Below, in pieces: positions 32,673 to 42,108 of a stretch of 64,000 bases of DNA; position 1 is the first letter of the stretch, and every line of letters starts with the position of its first letter. The DNA lies in NCBI GenBank assembly GCA_965602675.1, contig CBFCZO010000005.1, forward strand, positions 1 to 64,000. The letters are read 5' to 3'. Made by a program: the position numbers and the translations under genes. The notes under the pieces are model-generated. The model ran no database searches and was not told the DNA's origin. It saw nothing but the letters and a program-made list of their open reading frames with translations. This DNA comes from DATKUA01 sp965602675 (lineage in GTDB: Bacteria > Acidobacteriota > DATKUA01).

Positions 32673-34904
32673 ATGAAGCGTCTTCAATACCCAATGGTTC
32701 CATTAGTTTTCTTGATCTTATCAAGCTTTCTCAGTCCTGTTGCAGCGCAGACGGAGAGCGCCCGAGCGCCGCAACACGTGCCGCGGATCGATGCGGAAAT
32801 CACGGTTGATGCAAGGCTTGATGAAGAGGCGTGGTCGCAAGCACTTGTCTTCGAGCTCGACTACGAGACTTCGCCAGCGGAGAATGTTCCGGCGATCGTC
32901 AAGACAGAAGTGCTGGTATTTCATGACGCGAAGAGTATTTACTTCGGATTCCGTTGCTACGATCCGGAGCCCTCGGCGATACGGGCTTATTTCAGCGATC
33001 GCGATCGCATAGGCAACGACGATCTGGTGAACATCAACTTGGACACGTTCAATGACGAGCGGCGGAATTATTTCATGGGATGTAATGCGTTGGGTGCCCA
33101 GCGCGACGGCATCGAGACGCCGACCTACGGCGATTCGACGTGGGATGCGATCTGGGATTGCGCGGGTGAAATCACCGACACCGGCTATGTGCTCGAGTTC
33201 GAGATACCTTTTTCGAGTCTGCAGTTCCAGCGCGTTAACGGTCCCCAGATCTGGGGTCTGGACATCTCGCGCTGGTATCCGCGATCGGTGAGGCACCGCC
33301 TGGGCCTGGTGCCGCTTGATCGCAACAACAATTCCTACCAGAGCCAGTTCATCAAGATAAGCGGCTTTGCCGGCATTACTCCAGGCACGAACCTGGAACT
33401 GGTGCCCACCTTGACCGCGCTGAAAACCGATTCCAGGGATTCGCTGTCGGACGCCGATTTCAGCACGAGCGATGGAAAGGCCGATGTGGGCGTGACTGCG
33501 AGATGGGGCGTGACGCCGAATTTCACGCTGAGCGGCACCGCAAATCCTGACTTTTCCCAGGTCGAGGCCGATTCGAGACAACTAGATATCAATGAGCCGT
33601 TCGCGCTCTGGTACCCGGAGAAGCGGCCATTCTTCATCGAGGGCGTCGACTTCTTTCGCTCGAAGCTTAACGTTGTCTATACGCGCACGCTGCGCGATCC
33701 TGTTTGGGGTATCAAGCTCACGGGAAAAGAGGGGAGCAACACAGTCGGCGCCTACTTCGTCGAAGACGATCTGACCAACCTGATATTCCCGGGCAGCCAG
33801 AGTTCGCAAGCAACATCGCTGTCGATGAACTCTAAGGCGGCGGTGTTCAGATACAAACGCGACATCGGCAGTAAGTACACCATCGGTGCGCTCCTGACGG
33901 ACCGGGAGGGCGAGGAGTATTATAACCGCTTGCTCGGTGTGGACGGGATTCTGAGAGTCACAAATACCGACCGGATATCGTTCCAGGCACTTGGTTCCAC
34001 AACGAGGTATCCGGCGGTCGTGAGCGAAGGTTTCAATCAACCGATGGACGACTTCGGGGACTATGCTCTCTCGCTTAAATATGAACACGTGACCCGAAGC
34101 ATAAGCTGGTGGGCGAATTTCGAAGAGATCGGCCCGGACTTCCGTGCCGACCTGGGATACATGCCGCAGGTTGGATACCGCAATGTCGAGGGCGGCCTGT
34201 ATTATTGGTGGAGTGCCCAGCCGGGTAAGTGGTGGTCAAACGTAACGATCGGAAGCGACCTAAATTACTACGAGGACCAAGACGGCAATCTCCTCAATAA
34301 AAATATTTCGGTGTGGCTCAACTTCGACGGCATGATGCAGTCTTACCTCCAAGCGCGCGCGAGCAAATGGTGTGAGGCATATAACGGTGAAGAATTTGAC
34401 CTGACGGAATTTATCTTCAACGGCATGATGGTCCCCAAGGCTGGATTGGAGTTGTATCTCTTCGGTCGGATGGGCGAGCGCATTGACTACGCCAACACGC
34501 GCTCTGGGAGCAGAATTCTTTTGAGTCCAGCCCTCTCGGTGAACGCCGGTCGGCATATGAAATTTAGCTATAACCACACATTTGAAAGGATGTCTTCGGG
34601 CGGCGGGCATCTCTACACGGCGCACATCGGCCAGGCGACTGCGATTTATCAATTCAACAGGAAGACCTTTTTCCGCGCCATCCTCCAGTATGTCGATTAC
34701 CGCTACAACGTCGAGAATTACACATACGATATCGATCAGGAACAAAGGAACCTTTTCAGCCAGCTTCTTTTCTCGTACAAGCTTAATCCCCGGACGGTGC
34801 TTTTCCTCGGCTACAGCGACAACTATCTCGGCAATCAGGAATTCGGCTTGACGCAGAAGGACCGTACCTTCTTTGTGAAGGTGGGTTACTCCTGGGTGAT
34901 GTGA
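32673..34904 (+). CDS. DUF5916-like outer-membrane protein with carbohydrate-binding-like N-terminus
   Basis: A 743-residue exported protein. After the signal peptide (about 1-26, ending SPVAA) comes a domain like family 9 carbohydrate-binding modules (about 30-230: EITVDARLDEEAWSQA, SIYFGFRCYDPEPSAIRAY, IPFSSLQF). The rest is rich in aromatic, alternating beta strands (for example PDFSQVEADSRQLDINEPF, WYPEKRPFFIEGVDFF) and ends on a typical outer-membrane terminus (FFVKVGYSWVM), so it should be a beta-barrel. This layout is the DUF5916 family. ATG 32673 is chosen over 32565 because it gives the signal peptide and follows GTGGAGAGATGTT. Function in the family is unknown. Confidence 0.88.
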   Translation: MKRLQYPMVPLVFLILSSFLSPVAAQTESARAPQHVPRIDAEITVDARLDEEAWSQALVFELDYETSPAENVPAIVKTEVLVFHDAKSIYFGFRCYDPEPSAIRAYFSDRDRIGNDDLVNINLDTFNDERRNYFMGCNALGAQRDGIETPTYGDSTWDAIWDCAGEITDTGYVLEFEIPFSSLQFQRVNGPQIWGLDISRWYPRSVRHRLGLVPLDRNNNSYQSQFIKISGFAGITPGTNLELVPTLTALKTDSRDSLSDADFSTSDGKADVGVTARWGVTPNFTLSGTANPDFSQVEADSRQLDINEPFALWYPEKRPFFIEGVDFFRSKLNVVYTRTLRDPVWGIKLTGKEGSNTVGAYFVEDDLTNLIFPGSQSSQATSLSMNSKAAVFRYKRDIGSKYTIGALLTDREGEEYYNRLLGVDGILRVTNTDRISFQALGSTTRYPAVVSEGFNQPMDDFGDYALSLKYEHVTRSISWWANFEEIGPDFRADLGYMPQVGYRNVEGGLYYWWSAQPGKWWSNVTIGSDLNYYEDQDGNLLNKNISVWLNFDGMMQSYLQARASKWCEAYNGEEFDLTEFIFNGMMVPKAGLELYLFGRMGERIDYANTRSGSRILLSPALSVNAGRHMKFSYNHTFERMSSGGGHLYTAHIGQATAIYQFNRKTFFRAILQYVDYRYNVENYTYDIDQEQRNLFSQLLFSYKLNPRTVLFLGYSDNYLGNQEFGLTQKDRTFFVKVGYSWVM

Positions 34905-35083
34905 TCGGCAGTAATCCTAGGCAGATTCTTTGAAGGCCGTCGAATTCGACTACTATTCCGTTTGGATGCAGTCCCGATGGATTCCCCGGTTCCGGACTGA
35001 CTCACTTTCCCTGATCCCGTGGGCGGAGAATTTCGGTTCTTCACTACGAGGGAATATTACACCTGCGAAAAAAGACAGGGGAA

Positions 35084-36253
35084 TCAGACCTTGAAGTACT
35101 TCTCGAGCCGGTCAAAGGCACGGTTGATTTCCTCCTCCGGCACGCAGAAGGAGATCCTCGCGTGGCCCTCGCCGTTTGGCCCGAATTCCACACCCGGGGA
35201 AAAAGAGACACGCGCTTCTGTCAATAGCCTGCGGCAGAATGCAGTCGAGTCGGCTCCGTCCTGGGCCAAAATCTTGGGGAACATCAGGTAGGCCCCCTCC
35301 GGGCGCCGGTATGAAAATACGCCGCTGAGCCCGTCGAGCCGCGAGCACAATAGATCCCTGCTCTTCCTGTATTTCTCCCTGAACCGCCCGATGCAGTCCT
35401 GCGGTCCCCTGATTGCAGCAAGCGCCGCGTACTGCGATACCACCGGCGCGCAGAGAGCCAAGGGAATGTGCGCCTTGGAAATCTGCCTCGCGATATCTTC
35501 GTAAGCATGAAGGTAGCCGACACGCCAGCCGGTCATCGAGTACGTTTTCGTGAAGGTGAAGCAACTTACAACTCGTTTGCTCAACTCGGGAATCGAAGCG
35601 ATGCTGAAGTGCCGCGCTCCGTCGTAGACGAAGTGTTCGTAGGCTTCGTCGGTGATGATCGCCAGGTCATGATCGATAGCGATTTCCGCTAACGATCTCA
35701 GCTGTTCTTCCGAAAAGACCGCGCCGGTCGGGTTGGAAGGTGAGCAATAGAAGATCGCCCTTGTTTTCGTTGTGACAGCTCGCTTTATCGCGTCGAGATC
35801 GAGCGCGTAATTCTCCTTTTCGTCCAGGGGCACGAGCACCGGTCGTGCGGCTGCCAGGGCGATCTGCGAGATGTGAGCGGAGTAAGTGGGAGTGGGCAGG
35901 ATTACCTCATCGCCGGGATCGGTTAACGCCATCACAGCCGCTGCGGAACCCTCCATCGCGCCGACCGTCACCAGCACTTGGGATGGCTCAGCGCATATAT
36001 CGTTAACCTTGATCAGCTTTTTGGCGATTTCTCCCCTAAGCTCGTAGAGGCCGGAGCTTTCGCTGTAGGCTGCCGCGAGGCGGTCCTTGATCGCCTTGAC
36101 GGCCGCCTCCTTGATGTGTTCAGGGGTGTCGGAGCTCGGCCGCGCCCACGACAGCAACACCACGTCGTCCACTTCCCTGGACAGCCGTGTCATCTCGTGG
36201 ATGGCGGACCTCGAGATTCCCGCGATCCTCTTGGAGTATCCTCTCTGCTTCAT
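35084..36253 (-). CDS. PLP-dependent aminotransferase (class I/II)
   Basis: A 389-residue cytoplasmic aminotransferase. The family motifs are YCSPSNPTGAVF (about 164-175), ITDEAYEHFVYDG (about 193-206, with the PLP-contacting Asp and Tyr), and FTFTKTYSMTGWRVGY, whose Lys forms the Schiff base with PLP. The start at ATG 36251-36253 gives MKQRGYSKRIAGIS, which fits the family; an upstream ATG at 36322 or 36514 would add a charged tail with no recognised role. The substrate cannot be told from the sequence; aspartate- or branched-type specificity is possible. It stands alone between two plus-strand genes. Confidence 0.92.
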   Translation of the reverse strand: MKQRGYSKRIAGISRSAIHEMTRLSREVDDVVLLSWARPSSDTPEHIKEAAVKAIKDRLAAAYSESSGLYELRGEIAKKLIKVNDICAEPSQVLVTVGAMEGSAAAVMALTDPGDEVILPTPTYSAHISQIALAAARPVLVPLDEKENYALDLDAIKRAVTTKTRAIFYCSPSNPTGAVFSEEQLRSLAEIAIDHDLAIITDEAYEHFVYDGARHFSIASIPELSKRVVSCFTFTKTYSMTGWRVGYLHAYEDIARQISKAHIPLALCAPVVSQYAALAAIRGPQDCIGRFREKYRKSRDLLCSRLDGLSGVFSYRRPEGAYLMFPKILAQDGADSTAFCRRLLTEARVSFSPGVEFGPNGEGHARISFCVPEEEINRAFDRLEKYFKV

Positions 36254-36597
36254 CTTGCGCCTCTTGCCGAATATCTTCGAGCGGTGGTGGATAAGCTGAT
36301 CGCCTTTTCCATTGTGTTTCATTTCACCGGGACACAATGCCAGCGGACGTTGCGAAAAAATATGCATGCGCACGATTGGATATACAAGCAAATAATATAC
36401 CGGTTGTTGAGAGCCTGTTTGAGCGGTCTTTGAGCCTTGCTGAGCACGATGGTAACGTGTTCCATCCCCCTTCACCGGACCGGATGGATCCCTGTTTTCG
36501 ATCCATTTTCTCACAACGCTTCGCCACCGGATTCATCCGCAACGTTAAAGACTGGATAATCGTTAACTGCGCACATCGGTTATAATCGGCAATCGCC
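36254..36597 (+). other. Intergenic region between the aminotransferase and the Crp/Fnr gene
   Basis: It serves as the shared upstream region of the two divergent genes. The only element called is the -10 at 36581-36586. No RNA gene, repeat or further open frame with a ribosome binding site is seen. Confidence 0.5.
36581..36586 (+). promoter_or_regulatory. -10 element in front of the Crp/Fnr gene, possible leaderless mRNA
   Basis: TATAAT lies 11 bases before ATG 36598, so a start of transcription 6-8 bases downstream would leave only about 5 bases of leader. There is no Shine-Dalgarno before the ATG, which agrees with a leaderless transcript. No clear -35 is present. Confidence 0.5.
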
Positions 36598-37290
36598 ATG
36601 ATCGAACGTTTTACAAAAGCCTTAAAACGCACGCCGTTGCTCAGCGGCCTCGACATTAAGGATATCGAGCGCCTCGCCGCGTCTGCTTCAGCCCGGAAGC
36701 TCGGGCGAAAGGAACAACTTTTTCTGGAAGGCGAGAGGGTGATAGGTTTCTTCCTCGTCCTCGAAGGCCTGCTCAAAATCTACAAAGTCTCGGCCGACGG
36801 CAAGGAGCATGTTCTTCACCTGGTTCCGCCCGGGCAGACCTTCGCCGAAGGCGCGCTTTTCGAGTTCACGGGCTATCCCGCCAGCGCCGAGGCGGTGGAG
36901 CCGTCGGAGGTGCTGCTGATTCCCGCCGACGGATTCATCTCGCTGCTAGACAGCAAGCCTCAACTTTGCCGCAAGATGTTCAAGGAACTCTCCGTCTGGC
37001 TGCGCAGGCTGACCGACATCATCTACTCGCTGGCTTTCAGGGACGTCGAGGTGCGGCTGGCATCCTACTTGGTGCAACAGTGCCGCCAGGAGCACGGTGG
37101 TCTCGACTCGAGCCGGAAGATCGACCTCGGTGTCGAGAAGTCACTGCTTGCTTCCTATCTCGGGACGATCCCCGAAACCTTCTCGAGGACGCTGAAGAAG
37201 ATGCAGGTCCACGGCCTGATCGAGGTCGACGGCTCGCTTATCACAATCCTCGACGCCGACGGCCTGCGGGATATGATCGAATCGGAATAG
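36598..37290 (+). CDS. Crp/Fnr-family transcription regulator (HcpR-like)
   Basis: A 230-residue regulator with a cyclic-nucleotide-binding-type sensor domain (about 15-130, LGRKEQLFLEGERVIGFFLV and PPGQTFAEGALFE), a long dimerisation helix and a C-terminal winged HTH. The recognition helix region SYLGTIPETFSRTLKKMQ (about 185-202) carries the E-x-x-S-R pattern that reads TTGA half-sites. It lacks the FNR-type N-terminal cysteine cluster, so it should not hold an oxygen-sensing 4Fe-4S centre of that kind. The hybrid cluster protein gene 363 bases downstream has two TTGA-N6-TCAA sites, which makes it a probable nitrosative-stress regulator of the HcpR group. Confidence 0.9.
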   Translation: MIERFTKALKRTPLLSGLDIKDIERLAASASARKLGRKEQLFLEGERVIGFFLVLEGLLKIYKVSADGKEHVLHLVPPGQTFAEGALFEFTGYPASAEAVEPSEVLLIPADGFISLLDSKPQLCRKMFKELSVWLRRLTDIIYSLAFRDVEVRLASYLVQQCRQEHGGLDSSRKIDLGVEKSLLASYLGTIPETFSRTLKKMQVHGLIEVDGSLITILDADGLRDMIESE

Positions 37291-37496
37291 TCCTCACGGC
37301 GAAAAAGGACGGCGCGGAAGCCGTCCCCAAGTTTTAGGTTATCCAACGATCAGTCAGCCAGGCGCTCGCCCGCTCCGCACGCTTTCGTCCTTCATCCATC
37401 TTGTCCTGGCTTGCCTCGACGCGGCTCCCGGTGAAATGAAATAATCTGGTTTGGCTACTTGCTTAATATCCTAGCGGACACAGGTCGACCGGGGAC

Positions 37497-37510
37497 TTGA
37501 TTTAAGTCAA
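37497..37510 (+). promoter_or_regulatory. Crp/Fnr-type operator 1 upstream of hcp
   Basis: TTGATTTAAGTCAA, an inverted repeat of the form TTGA-N6-TCAA, centred 150 bases before the hcp start. It fits the recognition helix of the neighbouring regulator. Confidence 0.8.
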
Positions 37511-37570
37511 ATGCACGAAGACCTAATGACTTTTCTCCCGGAAAGAGTATATATAAAGGTAACCATCCTC

Positions 37571-37584
37571 TTGACTTTGGTCAA
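37571..37584 (+). promoter_or_regulatory. Crp/Fnr-type operator 2 upstream of hcp
   Basis: TTGACTTTGGTCAA, of the same TTGA-N6-TCAA form. Its centre is exactly 74 bases (seven helical turns) from the centre of operator 1. TAAACT at 37608-37613 could be the -10, which would put this site near -42, the class II activator position. Confidence 0.85.
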
Positions 37585-37653
37585 ATACCCGGCTCTGGGC
37601 CGGCGCCTAAACTGGTGTCTGTCGGTAATCGATAACCAGGACGAGGGACGACG

Positions 37654-39303
37654 ATGAGCATGTTTTGTTACCAATGCGAGCAAACGGCAAAAGGTCTCGG
37701 CTGCACCATCAAGGGCGTCTGTGGCAAGGACGATACTACCGCGGCGATGCAGGACCTGCTGCTGCACGTCACAAAGGGTATCTCGATGTATGCCCACAGG
37801 GCACGGGAATTAGGGGCTGTGGATAGGGAGGTCGACGTGTTCGTGATCGAGGCGTTGTTCACAACCGTCACCAACGTCGATTTCGACGCGGAACACATCC
37901 AGGATCTGGTGTTTAAGGCCGTCGAAGTGAAACAGCAAGCCCGCAAGCTTTATGAGCAAGCCTGCAACAAAGCGGGTAAGGAGCCGGAAAGCCTATCCGG
38001 TCCCGCTGCACTCGTGCCAGCGCTGACTCGAGATGCGCTGCTGCAGCAGGCCGCGGAAGTCGGAGTCGAGAAACAAAAGGAGAGGCTGGGCGAGGACATC
38101 GCCGGCCTGATTTCCCTCTGCATTTACGGTCTTAAGGGCGCGGCGGCCTATGTCGATCACGCTCACGCCCTTGGTAAGGATGACGAGGAGAATTACGCAC
38201 GTTTCCACAAGGCGCTCAATTTTCTGGCTGAAGAGAGCCATTCGGTGTCAGGTCTCCTGGCCCAGGCTTTGGCCGTCGGAGAGTTGAATTTCAGCGTAAT
38301 GTCGCTGCTCGATTACGCCAACACTGATGCATTCGGCCACCCCGAGCCGACGGAGGTGCGGACCACTCCCGCCGCCGGCAAGGCGATCGTCGTTTCCGGA
38401 CACGACCTGCTCGACCTCAAGTTGCTGCTGGAGCAGACCGAGGGTAAAGGCATCAACGTCTACACCCACGGCGAGATGCTGCCCTGCCACGCCTACCCCG
38501 GGCTGAAGAAGTTCAAGCACCTGGCGGGCAACTACGGCGGCGCCTGGCAGGACCAGCAAAAGGAATTCGCCGCTTTTCCCGGCGCGATCCTGATGACCAC
38601 CAACTGTATCCAGAAGCCGCGCGACGACTACCATTGCCGCATTTTCACCACCGGCCTGGTGCACTGGCCGGGCGTGCGGCACATCAAGGACAAGGATTTC
38701 TCGCCGGTGATCGAGGCCGCGCTTGCCGCCCCGGGATTCACCGAAGACGAGCCCGAGCAGAAGATTATCGTCGGCTTCGGACACAACGCCGTACTAGGCG
38801 TCGCCGACAAGGTGATCGAGGCTGTCAAGGGCGGCACCATCCGCCACTTCTTCCTCGTCGGCGGCTGCGACGGCGCCAAGCCGGGCCGCAACTACTACAC
38901 CGAGCTGGCGGAGCAGGTACCCGACGACTGTGTCGTTATGACGCTGGCCTGCGGTAAATACCGTTTCAACAAACTCGAGTTCGGCGACATCGGCGGCATC
39001 CCCCGCCTGCTCGATATCGGCCAGTGCAATGATGCCTACTCGGCACTCAAGATCGCTACGGCCCTCGCCGACGCCTTCAATTGCTCGGTCAACGAACTGC
39101 CGCTATCGCTCATCCTCTCGTGGTACGAACAGAAGGCCGTGGCGATTCTGCTGACGCTGCTATACCTCGGTATCAAGGGCATCAGGCTGGGACCGTCATT
39201 GCCGGCATTCGTAACACCTGCGGCACTCGAAATCCTGGTGAAGGAATATGACATCAAGCCGATAGGCACAGCCGAAGAGGACCTGACAGTAATCCTCGGT
39301 TAA
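37654..39303 (+). CDS. hcp: Hybrid cluster protein (hydroxylamine reductase / NO-responsive)
   Basis: A 549-residue Hcp. It carries a 4Fe-4S cluster and a hybrid iron-sulfur-oxygen cluster and reduces NO or hydroxylamine. The N-terminal motif CYQCEQTAKGLGCTIKGVC places cysteines at 5, 8, 17 and 23 (CX2C-X8-C-X5-C), the class I spacing of anaerobes such as Desulfovibrio, and differs from the E. coli type. The C-terminal region holds the hybrid-cluster ligands, for example in HGEMLPCHAYPG, TTNCIQKP, VGGCDGAKPGRNYY and LACGKYRFNK. Length is normal for class I. Two Crp/Fnr-type operators precede it. Confidence 0.97.
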   Translation: MSMFCYQCEQTAKGLGCTIKGVCGKDDTTAAMQDLLLHVTKGISMYAHRARELGAVDREVDVFVIEALFTTVTNVDFDAEHIQDLVFKAVEVKQQARKLYEQACNKAGKEPESLSGPAALVPALTRDALLQQAAEVGVEKQKERLGEDIAGLISLCIYGLKGAAAYVDHAHALGKDDEENYARFHKALNFLAEESHSVSGLLAQALAVGELNFSVMSLLDYANTDAFGHPEPTEVRTTPAAGKAIVVSGHDLLDLKLLLEQTEGKGINVYTHGEMLPCHAYPGLKKFKHLAGNYGGAWQDQQKEFAAFPGAILMTTNCIQKPRDDYHCRIFTTGLVHWPGVRHIKDKDFSPVIEAALAAPGFTEDEPEQKIIVGFGHNAVLGVADKVIEAVKGGTIRHFFLVGGCDGAKPGRNYYTELAEQVPDDCVVMTLACGKYRFNKLEFGDIGGIPRLLDIGQCNDAYSALKIATALADAFNCSVNELPLSLILSWYEQKAVAILLTLLYLGIKGIRLGPSLPAFVTPAALEILVKEYDIKPIGTAEEDLTVILG

Positions 39304-39486
39304 TCGTGCAGCGATATTTCATTACCGCATCCGCTTTCAATTCCCTCCCCATTCCCAGACGATTGAAGGCGGGTGCTTTTTTGTTGTGCATATGAATACC
39401 CTTCACTGGACGCCTCTGTTTCACAAAGGCTAGAATCAGCCGATAACAAGAGAAATTCCCTAACGCCTTGATCCACAGAGGTTCGA

Positions 39487-41745
39487 ATGCGACTTCTCGA
39501 ACGAGCGGTAAGCGAGCACCCAATCGTCGTTGTGGTGGTGTTCGCGCTAATCACTCTCGCGCTGCTGCCCGGCCTGGAGCGATTCAGGATTGATGTCTCA
39601 GCGGAGAATTTTATCCCCGACTCCGATGTCGAACAGCATAATTACAAGCAGTTCCTCGATGAATTCGGACGCGACGATTTCCTCATAGTCATCATCCGCC
39701 TGCAGGAGCCCTTTTCCGATCACAGCCTTGCTTTGCTGCGCACAACCAGCGACAGGCTGAAATCCCTTGATGGTGTTTCAGCTACTTTTTCGATGGCAGA
39801 TGCGGTGAAAATCGACAGGACCGGTCTGATTCCGGTGGCGAGAAGGTTAGTGCCTGAACTGCCTCTCGACGAACAGCAGCGCGCTGAGTTGCGCAGTGTG
39901 ATAGCCAATCATTCGCTCTTCCAGCAAAAGGTGGTATCGCCGGACGGAAAGGTTGCGTTGCTGAGTGTGGTTCTCGAGCGTGAGGTCGAGGAGGACGACA
40001 GGCGGCGCGCCGAAGTAATCGGCGAAATCCGCTCTGTTTTAGACGAGGAGCTTTCGGAGCGCGGCTACGAGATGACCGGGATTTCCTTTCTTAAGACGGA
40101 GATATCAAGGGCGTCGAAGAGAGACACGACGCTTCTGGGTCCGCTGGCGGCGCTGGTCTGCCTGGCCGGGCTGTGGGTGGCCTTCCGCAGTTTTTGGGCG
40201 ATGTTTGTCAGCTCGGTGGCAGCGCTAACGGCTCTGCTGTGGACGATGAGTCTCTTCTTCCTAGCCGGCCTTACGCTCAACATGGCGACGACTCTGGTAC
40301 CAACCCTTGTCATCGCCATCAGCCTGGCTCAGATCATCTTCATCGTGGCGCAGTACCAGCGAGTTTCGGGCGACGCCTCCGAGCGCGTCAAGCTGGCCCT
40401 GCGGCGAGCTCTGCCGCCCCTTTTCCTCGCTGCGTTGACTACGGCCGCCGGCTTTTCATCGCTCGCCGTGACCCCGGTTGCACCGGTGAGGGAGTTCGGC
40501 CTGACGGCCGCCCTCGGTATCGTTTTCGCCTTCGTGATCGCCGTCTGCCTCGTTCCGGCGTTGATCCGCCTGCGACCAAATGCGATCCCCCTGCACGATT
40601 CCGCCCCGAGATCGCGCTGGTTCGGCTTCCTGTCGAACCTGACGCGGCACCGCGGCTGGATCGTAACACTGACCGTCTTGGTGGTCGCCGTCAGCGCGGC
40701 TGGCCTGCTGCAGGTGAAGATAGAGACGAGTCCCTACGAATTTTTCAGCGAGGACAATCCCCTGAACCGGGCGCGGAGGTTGTTGCGCGAGCACATCGGC
40801 TCGGCAAGCTCTTTGGAAGTAATGGCCTCGCGCTCCGACGGCGGGCTTTTCGACGGCCCTGCTTTGCGCGAGTTGGCAACGTTGAGAGAGCGTGTCAGGG
40901 ATCTTCCGCTGGTCAGCGACACTCTCAGTCTCGTTGATCTCGGCGAGCTGATCGCAGGCGATCCGGCCGGGTTGGAGCGTCTCCTGAGCAGAGAATTGGC
41001 TCTGACTACTCCGGCTGCGATCAGAAGCATCGTGACCGGCCACGGCCTGCTCGAGCGCTACCTTTCAGCCGATGGCCGCAAAACACGCATGACCATCATA
41101 CTCAGGGAACACAATGCCGAGAGGATCAGGGCGGCTCTGGAAGAATTTGAGACGATCGCACCTGTTGCCGCGCCCGGACTGGAAATCGTGCCCACCGGTC
41201 AGACGGTGCTCTTCGCAAGAATGGTCGACGATCTTTTCTTCAGCCAGATCTTCAGCGTCACTCTTATCCTGGCGTTCGTGACGGTCGTCTTCATCCTGGC
41301 TTTCAGGTCGTTGCTGGTCGGCCTTCTAAGCCTGATACCGAATATAGCGCCCATCGTAATCACACTCGGCCTGATGGGCTGGCTCGGGATTCCGCTCAAC
41401 GTGCTTACGATCATGGTCGCCAGCATAGCGATAGGTATCGCGGTGGACGACACAATTCACCTGATGCAACATCTTCGCTTACGCCTGCAGGAAGGCTGCC
41501 GTTACGACGATGCGATAGACGACGCCATTAATGCCAAGGGCAGACCGATTCTTATTACAGCGCTGATGCTTACGGCAGCTCTGCTCACTTTGGGAGTGAG
41601 CAGCTTTCGACCGACCGTTTATCTTGGAGTGTTGACGGCGGTAACGATGCTCGCCGCGCTGGTGGGCGACCTCGTGCTGCTGCCGGCGATGCTCCGCTTC
41701 TTGCGGCCGAAGGTTTGGTACAAAAAAAGTGAGCTGATCAGATAA
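39487..41745 (+). CDS. RND/MMPL-family exporter
   Basis: A 752-residue inner-membrane protein with the layout of the RND superfamily: a first span (about 13-31), a large periplasmic loop (about 35-215), five spans (about 218-365), a span near 390, a second loop (about 410-580) and five more spans (about 588-740). The motif AIGIAVDDTIHLMQHLRLRL in the second half is typical of the MMPL/SSD branch, in which the aspartates relay protons. The cargo is unknown; lipids or hydrophobic compounds are common. It is a stand-alone gene, with no membrane fusion protein or outer-membrane channel beside it. Confidence 0.9.
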   Translation: MRLLERAVSEHPIVVVVVFALITLALLPGLERFRIDVSAENFIPDSDVEQHNYKQFLDEFGRDDFLIVIIRLQEPFSDHSLALLRTTSDRLKSLDGVSATFSMADAVKIDRTGLIPVARRLVPELPLDEQQRAELRSVIANHSLFQQKVVSPDGKVALLSVVLEREVEEDDRRRAEVIGEIRSVLDEELSERGYEMTGISFLKTEISRASKRDTTLLGPLAALVCLAGLWVAFRSFWAMFVSSVAALTALLWTMSLFFLAGLTLNMATTLVPTLVIAISLAQIIFIVAQYQRVSGDASERVKLALRRALPPLFLAALTTAAGFSSLAVTPVAPVREFGLTAALGIVFAFVIAVCLVPALIRLRPNAIPLHDSAPRSRWFGFLSNLTRHRGWIVTLTVLVVAVSAAGLLQVKIETSPYEFFSEDNPLNRARRLLREHIGSASSLEVMASRSDGGLFDGPALRELATLRERVRDLPLVSDTLSLVDLGELIAGDPAGLERLLSRELALTTPAAIRSIVTGHGLLERYLSADGRKTRMTIILREHNAERIRAALEEFETIAPVAAPGLEIVPTGQTVLFARMVDDLFFSQIFSVTLILAFVTVVFILAFRSLLVGLLSLIPNIAPIVITLGLMGWLGIPLNVLTIMVASIAIGIAVDDTIHLMQHLRLRLQEGCRYDDAIDDAINAKGRPILITALMLTAALLTLGVSSFRPTVYLGVLTAVTMLAALVGDLVLLPAMLRFLRPKVWYKKSELIR

Positions 41746-42108
41746 CACGTGTCCTGGCTCGCCCGACGGTCTAGTAGGAACGTCGCCGGCGGCCAAACTG
41801 GTCAGCTCACGAACTAATCAGAGGACTTCCAAGGGTGCCCGTCTTCTTGGGAGCCCTCTTTTGAACACCGGTTTGGGTTTCTTGCTTCGGATATACACAC
41901 CGTTTCGATGAATTTGCAGCTTTTGTAGGAACCGACTTGGATCTCGACAAATGACATATCGTGACAAATCATGACATTTGCCGGGTTACGGGAGGTGCGG
42001 CAATAAAAAAGTGCGCCATCGCGCGGAAATCGCCCGGATGCACCTGTATCAGCGTAAATCAATACCACCAGAGTTGAGAAATAAATCTACAGTCGAATAA
42101 AGCTTCCT
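41746..42108. other. Intergenic region between convergent genes
   Basis: The RND gene ends at its left and the CocE gene on the other strand ends at its right. No strong terminator hairpin is seen. Besides the TGACA array (41952-41976), it holds no identifiable element. An 84-codon minus-strand frame (41814-42068) has no ribosome binding site or recognisable content and is not called. Confidence 0.45.
41952..41976. repeat. Three TGACA motifs at a 10-base period
   Basis: TGACA starts at 41952, 41962 and 41972, one per helical turn. The outer CAAATG...CATTTG bases form a six-base inverted repeat. This could be a protein-binding array, although it lies between two convergent genes, where no promoter is expected. 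Confidence 0.45.

Noticed and set aside
41814..42068. An 84-codon minus-strand frame between the RND and CocE genes
   Set aside because: No ribosome binding site, no recognisable content, and it spans the TGACA array; more likely non-coding.
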